DNA of 30,630 nt from a virus. The stretch spans positions 1-30,630 of the IMG/VR virus record IMGVR_UViG_3300042898_001145, one strand, 5' to 3'. The position numbers were made by a program, and so were the translations under genes. Below, piece after piece: positions 1-6,379 of this stretch. The notes below the pieces were generated by a model, which saw only the letters and a program-made list of their open reading frames with translations, was not told the DNA's origin and searched no databases. Each line of letters begins with the position of its first letter. The first letter of the stretch is position 1.

Positions 1-5
1 GTATG

Positions 6-20
6 CGGGACAACTTCCCG
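6..20. repeat. Short perfect hairpin after the HNH gene
   Basis: A 5-bp stem (CGGGA/TCCCG) with a 5-nt loop lies just past the HNH stop. In the minus-strand direction the T-run precedes the hairpin, so it is not a normal terminator. If the window ends join, it lies in the short gap between HNH and terS, where a packaging recognition site could sit. That role is inference. Confidence 0.35.
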
Positions 21-31
21 ACATGAAAAAA

Positions 32-313
32 CTACCACCCCCGCGAGGGTGGCGCGGCATCGCGCCCTCGGCGGGCGAGGTCCGCTAGGCGGGCGCGTTG
101 GGCGTTGGCCCTGGCAACGTTGCACTGTTTGCATGAGGCCCGCAGGTTCGTTGGGTCGAGGCGTGGGCCGCCGTCGCGTAGTGCGACTATGTGGTCAACT
201 TCGGTGGCAATGGTTGTGCAGTGTGTGCCGCCTATGGTGCAGCGGTGTTGGTCGCGTTCCAATATGACTGCGCGTATCTTGCGCCAGCGTGAGTCGTAGG
301 GGTTGGGTGGCAT
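32..313 (-). CDS. HNH endonuclease
   Basis: This 93-aa protein has a compact HNH nuclease fold signature. A Cys pair (C25, C32) and a CxxC pair (C61, C64) would hold a structural zinc. Between them lie DH (D40-H41) and N56, and the third catalytic position after CxxC is Asn65, giving an HNN variant common in phages. HNH proteins encoded next to terminase often help cut DNA at cos sites with the large terminase. Here the gene lies at the window edge, and terS lies at the other edge, so the two would be adjacent on a circular map. No Shine-Dalgarno sequence precedes the ATG; the upstream strand is C-rich. The nuclease assignment is firm; the packaging role is inferred. Confidence 0.85.
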   Translation of the reverse strand: MPPNPYDSRWRKIRAVILERDQHRCTIGGTHCTTIATEVDHIVALRDGGPRLDPTNLRASCKQCNVARANAQRARLADLARRGRDAAPPSRGW

Positions 314-344
314 GGGGGGTGGGGGGGTTGTTTGTGGGGGGGGG
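314..344 (+). repeat. G-tract cluster with quadruplex potential
   Basis: The plus strand carries runs of 6, 7 and 9 G within 31 bases, in the gap between the primase stop and the HNH start. More G-runs follow at about 378-387 and 434-446 inside the primase 3' end. The minus-strand transcript is correspondingly C-rich, so any quadruplex would form on the DNA strand opposite the mRNA. Confidence 0.5.
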
Positions 345-355
345 TTGTTTGTTGT

Positions 356-3073
356 TCAGAATAGGCCGAGGTCGTCGGGGGGTGGGGGTGTTTCGTTTTG
401 TGGTGGTTGCGCGCCATGCGCGCCATGCGCGCTGGGGGGTGGGGGGTTTGTGGTGTTGTTAGTTATAGGTGGTGAGGTTGTAATCCCCCGACTAAGCATT
501 TCACCCATGGCACCATTCTTGCCCCCTGGGGGGGTGCGCGCATGGCGCGCATGGCGCGCAACTGCGTTGCCGTTTGTGGGTTCAGTGTCGTTGGTTGGGG
601 TGGTTGGGCGCGCGCATGGCGCGCAACTAGGGTGAATTGCGAACCGTGGCGAGTCCTTGCCGCGTCGCCCTATGACCAGCGGGCCGTCGAATAGGGGGCG
701 TATCCAGCCGCGTTCGTGCAGTAGTTCTAGGGGTTGGCGTGTGTCGTCGGCGGTGGGGAATGTGCGACGGTTGGCGCTGTATAGGTCACGCACTGTGAAT
801 GTGTCGGCGTTGGTGCGGGTGAACCATTCGAGGATACGGCGCGCCTGTTTGATGTTGTCGTCGGTTCCCCAACGGTCGGCAATGTGTCTGGCGTGTTCCA
901 GGTAGTAGTTGCCAATTTCTATGGCGTTGGCCATGGTGGTTGTGTCAATGGTGGTGGTGGTGGTGTGGTGGTTGGCGTGGTGAAGTAGGGCGGCTATTCG
1001 TAGAACGCTGGCGCGTAGTTTGCCGGTCCATTCGTTGAGGTGTTCTAGTTCGGCGCCTGGGGCGCCTCTGTTTTCTAGTTGTTGGTCCCATTGGGCGAAC
1101 ATGTCGCTGGTGTCGTTTTCAATGGTGGTGGTGGTTGGGTTGGTGTGTAGGTGTTCGGCAATGTCTGTGAGGTGTGCCTCGTAGGCGCGCACTGTGCGGT
1201 CGTCGCCGGTGGTGTGGCGTAAGCGGTCACGGGTGCCAACGTTGTTGGCGGGTTGGCATAGTAGGAATCGGGCGACTAGGCCGCGACCGGTTAGGTTTTT
1301 GCTGTTCCCTATGGCGTCAAGGACCGTGGGTTGTACGGTGGTAACAACAACGAGGTTGGCGGCGGGGATGTTTATGGGTTCACGTTTTATGCGGTCCACT
1401 ACGTAGCGGCCACCTGACCAACCCTCTAGGTATAGGTCGAGGTTTGCGGGGCCGTCTGAATACATGCCGGCGATACGGTCGAACAGCCCGCCTTCGGCGC
1501 TTACGACGGCAATGTTGCCGCCTGCGTCGGCGAGTGCGACGCCGAGCGCTTCGGTGGTGGCGTCGTCGGCGAGTAGTCGGCCCGATGGTGCGTGTTCTAG
1601 TTGGGCTATTTGTTCGGTGATGTCGAGTAGTTCGAACATGGCGGCGGTGCCGTCGTCGCCGCCTTTTGCTGCTTTATCCTCAAACGTTTTGCGGCGTTTT
1701 TCTAGGATGTTTCGTTCGGTTTCGTTGCGCATTTTTGTTGTTGCGGCGTTGCGTAGCCGTTGTTGTTCGAGGGTTTCTAGTGGGGCGAACATGGCGTTTT
1801 TGGCGGGTGACTTGCCGGCCGAGGGTGGCAAGGCTACGGCGGCGTATAGGTTGAGGGGTTGGGTCCATCGTTGGCGTGGATAGTTCACGCGTGTTGCGCC
1901 GAGTGCTGCGACGGATAAGGCGCCGAGGGCGAGGGTGGCGGGTAGGTCTGCGGATACTTGCAGGTCGGTTGCGGTTTGTTCAACGTGGTTGCGTATCCAT
2001 TCGGGCAGTGTGTCTAGGGGGAATGTGGGCGGTGTGTTGGTGTCGTGCAGTGGTATTGGTTGCGGCCATGGTTCATCGTTGTTGAGGGTGTCGCCAACAA
2101 TGGTGGTGGTGGTTGTAGGTTGTTGGGTTTGGCGTAGTTCACGGGCGGCGGCGCTGCGGTCGCCGTTGTGGTTTCGACATGCGTAATACCCGAAACGGGA
2201 ATAGGCGCCTTCTGGTAGCCATGGTATGGCCGAGGTGAACACGGTTAGTGCGTCAGTGTTTTTGTATCCCACGGTGGCGCTGGTGCCTTCGCGTGTTGTT
2301 TTTCCTGGTCTGGTCCAGTGTTGTTCGCCGTTTGTGTCGGTGTGGTGAAGTGTCCAGCCGTCGGTTTCGAGTAGTTGGGGCCAGGTGGTTTGGTTGTTGT
2401 ATGTGGCGGCGGGTCCGTCGTCGCCGAGTTGGTGCCATACGTTGGCGGTGTGTTTCGTTGTGGTTGGTTGTGATACGGGCGGCGGTGTTGCGGGTGTTTC
2501 TAGTAGGGCGATCAACCATTGTGGGGCGTGGGCCACGGGTGTTGTGTCGGGGTGGTTTTCTAGGTCCCATACGTAGGGGTTGCCGTTGGGGTGAATTGTT
2601 GGTGGGGCGAGTACCTGGCCGCCTTCGCCTCGGATGTCTATTCCTGCGCCGAGTTTGCGCCCTGCGTCATTTCGTAGCGGTGCGGGTGACGTGAAGTAAA
2701 GGTGGCGGCCGCCGCTGCCGGTGTGCGCCTCAACGGTTGTGGGGAGTTGCCCGTACGTTTGGCATAGTTCGTGCAGTGTGTCGCCGCCTGACGTTTCGGC
2801 GTTGTGTTCGTCTATGTCTAAGACGAACAAATAGCGGTCGGGGTTTTGGGGTGTGTTGTGCCCTGTTGCGACGCCGAGGCCGTGGTTGCGGTATAGGCCG
2901 CCGAACCAATTGGCGAGCGTTTCGGGGTTGGTGGTGGCGGCGTGTTGCCAGGCGGCCATTGGGGGGTGTTTTTGTTTGGGGCGTATGGGGATAATGGGGA
3001 AGCCGTGGTTTGCCAGGTTGAGGGCGGCGGCGAGTGTGTCGGGCGGGTTGTTGGTTTCGGGTTGGTTGGTCAC
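356..3073 (-). CDS. Primase-polymerase/helicase, bifunctional replication protein
   Basis: This 905-aa protein probably drives phage DNA replication. Residues about 12-190 match the archaeo-eukaryotic primase (prim-pol) N-terminal family: catalytic DID (D86, D88), GGRHLYF (H124), GIDIRGEGG (144-152) and a TIHPNG motif. A DUF3987-type P-loop ATPase follows from about residue 355, with Walker A PPSAGKS (416-422) and, further on, EGGLFD and VQPTVLD blocks typical of that family. The C-terminal 90 residues are a low-complexity Pro/Thr/Asn/His tail encoded over inverted repeats. The GTG start at 3073 was chosen because it lies just after the methyltransferase stop and behind a GGCAGC-type site like other genes here; the longer frame runs into the upstream gene. 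The strand is very rich in A and C. No separate DNA polymerase is present. Confidence 0.9.
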   Translation of the reverse strand: MTNQPETNNPPDTLAAALNLANHGFPIIPIRPKQKHPPMAAWQHAATTNPETLANWFGGLYRNHGLGVATGHNTPQNPDRYLFVLDIDEHNAETSGGDTLHELCQTYGQLPTTVEAHTGSGGRHLYFTSPAPLRNDAGRKLGAGIDIRGEGGQVLAPPTIHPNGNPYVWDLENHPDTTPVAHAPQWLIALLETPATPPPVSQPTTTKHTANVWHQLGDDGPAATYNNQTTWPQLLETDGWTLHHTDTNGEQHWTRPGKTTREGTSATVGYKNTDALTVFTSAIPWLPEGAYSRFGYYACRNHNGDRSAAARELRQTQQPTTTTTIVGDTLNNDEPWPQPIPLHDTNTPPTFPLDTLPEWIRNHVEQTATDLQVSADLPATLALGALSVAALGATRVNYPRQRWTQPLNLYAAVALPPSAGKSPAKNAMFAPLETLEQQRLRNAATTKMRNETERNILEKRRKTFEDKAAKGGDDGTAAMFELLDITEQIAQLEHAPSGRLLADDATTEALGVALADAGGNIAVVSAEGGLFDRIAGMYSDGPANLDLYLEGWSGGRYVVDRIKREPINIPAANLVVVTTVQPTVLDAIGNSKNLTGRGLVARFLLCQPANNVGTRDRLRHTTGDDRTVRAYEAHLTDIAEHLHTNPTTTTIENDTSDMFAQWDQQLENRGAPGAELEHLNEWTGKLRASVLRIAALLHHANHHTTTTTIDTTTMANAIEIGNYYLEHARHIADRWGTDDNIKQARRILEWFTRTNADTFTVRDLYSANRRTFPTADDTRQPLELLHERGWIRPLFDGPLVIGRRGKDSPRFAIHPSCAPCARPTTPTNDTEPTNGNAVARHARHARTPPGGKNGAMGEMLSRGITTSPPITNNTTNPPPPSAHGAHGAQPPQNETPPPPDDLGLF
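408..432 (+). repeat. 25-bp inverted repeat, arm 1
   Basis: This arm alternates GCGCGC and CAT blocks and is the exact reverse complement of 536-560. Both arms lie in the 3' end of the primase gene, where they encode short His/Ala/Arg-rich repeats. The blocks are themselves nearly palindromic. Iterons of a replication origin or binding sites for a dimeric protein are possible. Confidence 0.75.
536..560 (-). repeat. 25-bp inverted repeat, arm 2
   Basis: This is the perfect reverse complement of 408-432, with 103 bp between the arms. A third partial copy at 610-628 is a direct 19-bp repeat of 545-563. Three copies of one GC-palindrome motif within 220 bp of a replication gene are unlikely to come from codon constraint alone. 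Confidence 0.75.
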
Positions 3074-3095
3074 GGGTTGCTGCCGTTTCTGTTGT

Positions 3096-4526
3096 TCAAA
3101 ATAGGGTGGGTGCGACGTTTTGCGGTGTTGGTGGTGTGGTGTTCGGGTTGTCGGGGTTTGTGGTTTGTGCCCATTTGCTGCGGGCCACAATTATTGGCAG
3201 ATAGTCGGCGGTCATTTCGCAGCCAATGACGTTGAACCCTTCGAACACTGCAGCGGCAATGGTAGTGCCGCTGCCCGTGAATGGTTCAAGAATTGTGCCG
3301 CCTGGCGGTGTTATTAGTCGGCACAAATACCGCATCAGGGCTATTGGTTTCACTGTTGGGTGGAAGTTTTTACGCGCCGCCGTTGTTTGTTCTGTTGGTT
3401 CGAGTTCGTGAAGCCCTGCGTCGCGTTCTAGGGGTGACGGTTTCGGGCAGTAAAAGAATCGGGCGACGTCTTGCGCCTGTTCGTCGAGTAGGCCGGCGGT
3501 GAATTCGTCGACCACAACGTTTGACGGGAAACGGCCGACCGTTTCGTCGCTGCGTTTCGCATGCTTGACGGGGTTTTCGGTGCTGTACCCTTGGCCACAT
3601 TTGCACGCGTCGCCGCCTTCGCACTGACTACCGCCGCCGTCAATACCAATGCGGGTGGCGTCAATGTTTATGCCGCCGGTGCCGTAGTTCAACACGCAAT
3701 GCGTAACGGTGCCGATCAAGGGTTTACGTGCCAAAACTATTGGTTCGTGGGCGGGTTTTAGTGCGGTACCCCAACCTTGCCACGTTGCGGCCTCGGCGGT
3801 GATGGGTGTGTCCACTTGCGGTGCGAAACCGTCGGCGCCGAACCCTGAGGCCTTTATCCCCACCGATGGTTTGTCGCGTTTCTGTGTTTCTTGCCGTTCA
3901 CGTTCAACGCCTGCGGCCTTATCTATTGCCTTCGAAACGCTCATAGATTTTGGGAACCCTTGCCCATAGAGCCACTGAATAGAGTCGCGTATTTCAAAGC
4001 CCGCATTTTCAACGGCGCACGCCAAACGGTGGTAGGTGCGCGTTCCACCGAAGGCGACCATGTGGCCGCCTGGTTTGAGTACCCGCAAACATTCTGCGGC
4101 CCACGTTTCGCACCATTGTTGGAAGCCAACCATGTTGCCTGGCGCGCTATGCGGGTTTATGACTTCAGACAACCAGCGTGCGTCGGGTGTGCAGGGGTGC
4201 GCGTTTCTGAATTGGTCACGCTTACCGCAACCCGTACAGCGCAACGTTTTTGCGCGTGCGCCGCCATACGTTGGCAGTGTTGAACCGCTTAGCAGGCTGT
4301 GGCGGTGCATGCCGCCGTCATTGCGTGCGGTTGTGCGCCCTGTTCGGCCTGCGGTACTTGCTGCCACTTCGGGTGCGAACGCGTCCCACTGTCTGCCCAT
4401 GAATTCAATTCCATACGGCGGGTCAGTGACTATGGCGTCGATGCTGTTGTCTGGCAGTGTGGCGATTATGTCGCGGCAGTCGCCGTGGTAGATAGTGACG
4501 CCCTCACTTACGAAATACGGGTCCAT
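3096..4526 (-). CDS. DNA methyltransferase (beta-class amino-MTase, probably N6-adenine)
   Basis: This 476-aa enzyme would transfer a methyl group from S-adenosylmethionine to an exocyclic amino group in DNA. The catalytic motif IV DPPYG (35-39) comes before the cofactor motif I EPFTGSGTT (414-422), the beta-class order; DPPY favours adenine over cytosine. An insertion after motif IV holds CxxC-x9-HxC (C97, C100, H110, C112), which looks like a zinc knuckle, and a second Cys cluster lies at 302-310. These inserts make it longer than a minimal methyltransferase and may form the target recognition part. No restriction nuclease was found nearby, so it looks like an orphan enzyme that protects phage DNA or regulates it. 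The start has AAAGGCAGC upstream and a palindrome just before it. Confidence 0.9.
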   Translation of the reverse strand: MDPYFVSEGVTIYHGDCRDIIATLPDNSIDAIVTDPPYGIEFMGRQWDAFAPEVAASTAGRTGRTTARNDGGMHRHSLLSGSTLPTYGGARAKTLRCTGCGKRDQFRNAHPCTPDARWLSEVINPHSAPGNMVGFQQWCETWAAECLRVLKPGGHMVAFGGTRTYHRLACAVENAGFEIRDSIQWLYGQGFPKSMSVSKAIDKAAGVERERQETQKRDKPSVGIKASGFGADGFAPQVDTPITAEAATWQGWGTALKPAHEPIVLARKPLIGTVTHCVLNYGTGGINIDATRIGIDGGGSQCEGGDACKCGQGYSTENPVKHAKRSDETVGRFPSNVVVDEFTAGLLDEQAQDVARFFYCPKPSPLERDAGLHELEPTEQTTAARKNFHPTVKPIALMRYLCRLITPPGGTILEPFTGSGTTIAAAVFEGFNVIGCEMTADYLPIIVARSKWAQTTNPDNPNTTPPTPQNVAPTLF

Positions 4527-4543
4527 TTTTGCTGCCTTTCGTT

Positions 4544-4876
4544 CTACAACGTTTCACGAAACGTTGCGGTCCATTGTTCGAGTGTTTGAACGGCCAACCA
4601 TTGGCCGCCTCGGCGTCGCACAAACAACACGGCGTGCGTGGTGCCTGCGTTCTGTCGTTGTGTTTCTGTTGCGGTGAGTCCTTCACGTATTGCGCGCAGG
4701 ATGTCGGCATAGTTTTTGGCCTGCGCAGTGCAGTTGGGCAGCCCGTCTATGTCGCCGGTGTCGTCTTGACGGCCTGCGCCGAGTTTGCGGCGTACTTTGA
4801 AACCTAGTAGTGCTTCTAGTTGTTGGGCGAGTTCACGTTCTGCGGCGTCGCCTTTTCTTTTCTGCGGGTTTGTCAT
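4544..4876 (-). CDS. Holliday-junction-resolvase-like nuclease (PD-(D/E)XK)
   Basis: This 110-aa protein resembles archaeal/phage Hjc-like resolvases. E13 sits in helix 1 (KRKGDAAEREL); GAGRQDDTGDIDG (33-45) supplies the metal-binding Asp; then QAKN (52-55) occupies the usual (D/E)xK position. Gln52 replaces the acidic residue, so catalysis may be altered or use a different geometry. It would act on branched DNA during recombination or before packaging. The ATG at 4876 overlaps the upstream stop as ATGA, which fixes the start. The last codons overlap the palindrome at 4547-4566. Confidence 0.72.
   Translation of the reverse strand: MTNPQKRKGDAAERELAQQLEALLGFKVRRKLGAGRQDDTGDIDGLPNCTAQAKNYADILRAIREGLTATETQRQNAGTTHAVLFVRRRGGQWLAVQTLEQWTATFRETL
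4547..4566. promoter_or_regulatory. 9-2-9 palindrome before the methyltransferase gene
   Basis: CAACGTTTC and GAAACGTTG are separated by two bases, a perfect dyad ending only 21 bp before the methyltransferase ATG and overlapping the resolvase stop. It could be an operator for a dimeric regulator or an mRNA hairpin close to the ribosome site. Methyltransferase autoregulation or a WhiB-related partner are candidates, without direct evidence. Confidence 0.5.
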
Positions 4877-5142
4877 TCGTCGCCGTTTGTTTCGTTGTCG
4901 TCGCCGAGGTGCCACCCCATGAGGCGGTCGTAGCGGTCCTGCAACCATGCTGCCCGTTGGCGTTCATTGCGCCAACGTTGAATCCAGCGGCCGTTGTTTT
5001 CATACCATGAGTTGGCAGCGTTGCGCCATTTGTTGCGGTCCGTTGTCATTGCGTCGAGTTCGGCGGTCAGCCTGGCGTTTTTTTTCTGCGCCTGTTCAAG
5101 CATTGCCAGCAATGTCTGCGGGTAGGTTGTCTGTTCGTTCAA
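4873..5142 (-). CDS. Hypothetical coiled-coil protein, Trp/Arg-rich
   Basis: I do not recognise this 89-aa protein. The first half (LLAMLEQAQKKNARLTAEL) is a heptad-like helix, and the second half is rich in Trp, Arg and Asn with a WYENNGRWIQRW stretch. The start is a TTG at 5142, preceded by AGGAGG with 6 nt spacing, the same layout as at terS. It therefore overlaps the end of the WhiB gene by 47 nt in another frame. A later ATG at 5103 has no ribosome site. The acidic end overlaps the resolvase start (ATGA). A helper or DNA-binding role is possible but unproven. Confidence 0.65.
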   Translation of the reverse strand: MNEQTTYPQTLLAMLEQAQKKNARLTAELDAMTTDRNKWRNAANSWYENNGRWIQRWRNERQRAAWLQDRYDRLMGWHLGDDNETNGDE

Positions 5143-5602
5143 TTTCTGCCTCCTGTCGTTTTCGTACCGCCTGGCGTCGCCGTGACAATGCCACAAGTGC
5201 GCGCCGGCGTTCGTCGCCCGCTTGACATTCTGCGCACAATTCTTGACCAAGGCTTTTGTGTCGTCGCACCGCTGTTGCCGTTCCATGTCCACCACCACGG
5301 TTGCCGCTGCCGCTGTTCGTTGCGGGTTCGGTACCGCCCCAACGTCGAACGTGCAAACCAACGGTGCGTAGGTGGTTGATTCGTTCGTTGCGTGACCAAC
5401 CGCCGAACACGCCGTAGGTGTCGTAGTTTTGCGCCAGGTGCAATGAATACTCGCGACATTGCCGCAGCACTTCGCACGTGTCGCAGATTTTTTTTGCCTC
5501 ACGGATTTTGAGTAGGTCACCACGTGTGGCCATAAAGATTTCGGGGTCAAGGCCACGGCACGCGGCGTGTTCGGCCCAGCCTTTCGTGGTTGTCGCCGTC
5601 AT
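5096..5602 (-). CDS. WhiB-family iron-sulfur transcription factor with C-terminal extension
   Basis: This 168-aa protein has the WhiB signature: C15, C40, C43 and C49 (C-x24-C-x2-C-x5-C) to bind a [4Fe-4S] cluster, and the turn GVFGGWS (64-70). WhiB proteins occur in Actinobacteria and their phages and act with the sigma factor region 4, so this gene both points to the host and suggests control of phage or host promoters. Most phage WhiB proteins are near 80-120 aa. Here a further 80 residues include a second CxxC (C123, C126), a Gly-rich linker and a basic helix (about 131-155) that may contact DNA. The start overlaps the stop of the 34-aa gene as ATGA. Confidence 0.9.
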   Translation of the reverse strand: MTATTTKGWAEHAACRGLDPEIFMATRGDLLKIREAKKICDTCEVLRQCREYSLHLAQNYDTYGVFGGWSRNERINHLRTVGLHVRRWGGTEPATNSGSGNRGGGHGTATAVRRHKSLGQELCAECQAGDERRRALVALSRRRQAVRKRQEAEIERTDNLPADIAGNA

Positions 5603-5703
5603 TTTTGTTGGTTGTTTTTGTTTTGCTGCGCAATTGTGAACGCAAGGCAACCAATAAAGAAACCTGACGCCATGCCACACCAAAACATCGCAAACGTAAG
5701 CAC
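5599..5703 (-). CDS. 34-aa membrane mini-protein
   Basis: This tiny frame starts with GTG overlapping the upstream stop (TAGTG) and ends in ATGA with the WhiB start. It has one hydrophobic segment, about residues 2-24 (LTFAMFWCGMASGFFIGCLAF), followed by a polar Gln/Asn/Lys tail. The double coupling is the main reason to call it real. It might be only a translational relay that keeps ribosomes moving into WhiB. Confidence 0.5.
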   Translation of the reverse strand: MLTFAMFWCGMASGFFIGCLAFTIAQQNKNNQQK

Positions 5704-5882
5704 TAGCGAACTTCCCACGGTGCAGGGTTACGGGGTATCACTGTTTGGCGTGGCGGTTTGTTTGTGCGTGCGTACATTTGAAACATTCGCTGTGCGTTGC
5801 GTAGCCGGCGCCGTGTTTCGAGTAGTTGGGCAGTGATGGCAATGTTGGTGACGGCCGAAATTAGAAGTGCGGCGGTGGTCAT
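5703..5882 (-). CDS. Hypothetical 59-aa protein with N-terminal hydrophobic helix
   Basis: The ATG overlaps the upstream stop (ATGA) and the stop overlaps the next GTG (TAGTG). The N-terminus (AALLISAVTNIAITAQLL) is a likely signal anchor or amphipathic helix, followed by a strongly basic region (ETRRRLRNAQR) and a Pro-rich end. No family was recognised. Confidence 0.6.
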   Translation of the reverse strand: MTTAALLISAVTNIAITAQLLETRRRLRNAQRMFQMYARTNKPPRQTVIPRNPAPWEVR

Positions 5883-6151
5883 TGCGTCACCTTCTTTGTT
5901 TCCAGGTATGCGTTGAGGCGGTGCGTCAGGTCAAGCAGCAGGTCGTTTGGTTGGTGAAGTGTGCGGCCTTCCATTGCGGCCAGGTACAAACTACAAACCG
6001 AAATGATGGTGCGTAGTTCTTGACATTCGACGCGTAGCCGTTCGAGGTGTTCGAGGCGTTGGGCGTTCTGTTCTGTCAGCCGTTCGTTTGCTGCGGTGAG
6101 GTCCGTTACTACCGCCTGGTAATACTGCGCCTCATGGTTTGTGTTTGTCAT
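5879..6151 (-). CDS. Hypothetical coiled-coil protein, 90 aa
   Basis: The ATG at 6151 has GGAGGAAACA directly before it, the same ribosome site as the RecB-like gene and terL. Residues about 12-48 form a Leu/Glu/Arg heptad pattern predicted to be coiled coil, and the rest is amphipathic. It overlaps the end of the 52-aa gene by 20 nt and the next gene by ATGA. No function was recognised; structural or scaffold-like helpers often look like this. Confidence 0.7.
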   Translation of the reverse strand: MTNTNHEAQYYQAVVTDLTAANERLTEQNAQRLEHLERLRVECQELRTIISVCSLYLAAMEGRTLHQPNDLLLDLTHRLNAYLETKKVTQ

Positions 6152-6290
6152 TGTTTCCTCCTTGGGTTTTTGGGTTGAGTAGTTGCCGCAACATGTCGTC
6201 GAGGCGTAGCACTTCGGTTTGTATGTCTTGCCGTGAAGTCGCAACGTGTCTGAGTACGTTCCGCATTGCTTGAATGTCTGCTTTTTTCAT
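6132..6290 (-). CDS. Hypothetical 52-aa helical protein directly behind the tRNA-like element
   Basis: The likely start is ATG at 6290 (MKKADIQAMRNV), only 2 nt after the predicted end of the tRNA-like RNA, with no Shine-Dalgarno sequence. A longer in-frame start at 6323 would translate through the T-arm. The protein is one amphipathic helix with a polar Gly/Asn tail. Translation may need 5' processing of the RNA or use leaderless initiation. Confidence 0.5.
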   Translation of the reverse strand: MKKADIQAMRNVLRHVATSRQDIQTEVLRLDDMLRQLLNPKTQGGNNDKHKP

Positions 6291-6292
6291 AG

Positions 6293-6370
6293 TGGCCCAG
6301 GGCGGTGTCGAACCGCCAGGCATGGGGGTTGGGTTTTTGTTTCCTCATACCTTCACCAATTGACTAGGCC
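6293..6370 (-). tRNA. tRNA-like RNA, non-canonical anticodon arm
   Basis: The gap between two genes holds a 78-nt element. Its ends form a 7-bp acceptor stem (GGCCTAG with CTGGGCC, one G-U) and a discriminator A; CCA is not encoded. The T-arm is perfect: GGCGG, loop TTCGACA, CCGCC. The D region (TCAATTGGTGA) has a typical GG-containing loop but only about 2 bp of stem. No normal 7-nt anticodon loop exists: a 6-bp stem (GGTATG/CATGCC) closes a 21-nt A/C-rich loop containing GGAAAC. It is either a decayed tRNA or a tRNA-like structure. A tRNA-derived attachment site is less likely because no integrase was seen. Confidence 0.5.
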
Positions 6371-6379
6371 GCCAACGGG

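Noticed and set aside
303-635. Plus-strand frame of Gly/Val/Trp-rich protein
   Set aside because: It mirrors the C-rich tail of the primase gene and crosses the G-run block; composition is that of a shadow frame.
6293-6330. attP core from a tRNA 3' end
   Set aside because: A 5' acceptor strand that pairs with the 3' end is also present and no integrase was recognised, so a whole tRNA-like element is a better reading, though attP is not excluded.
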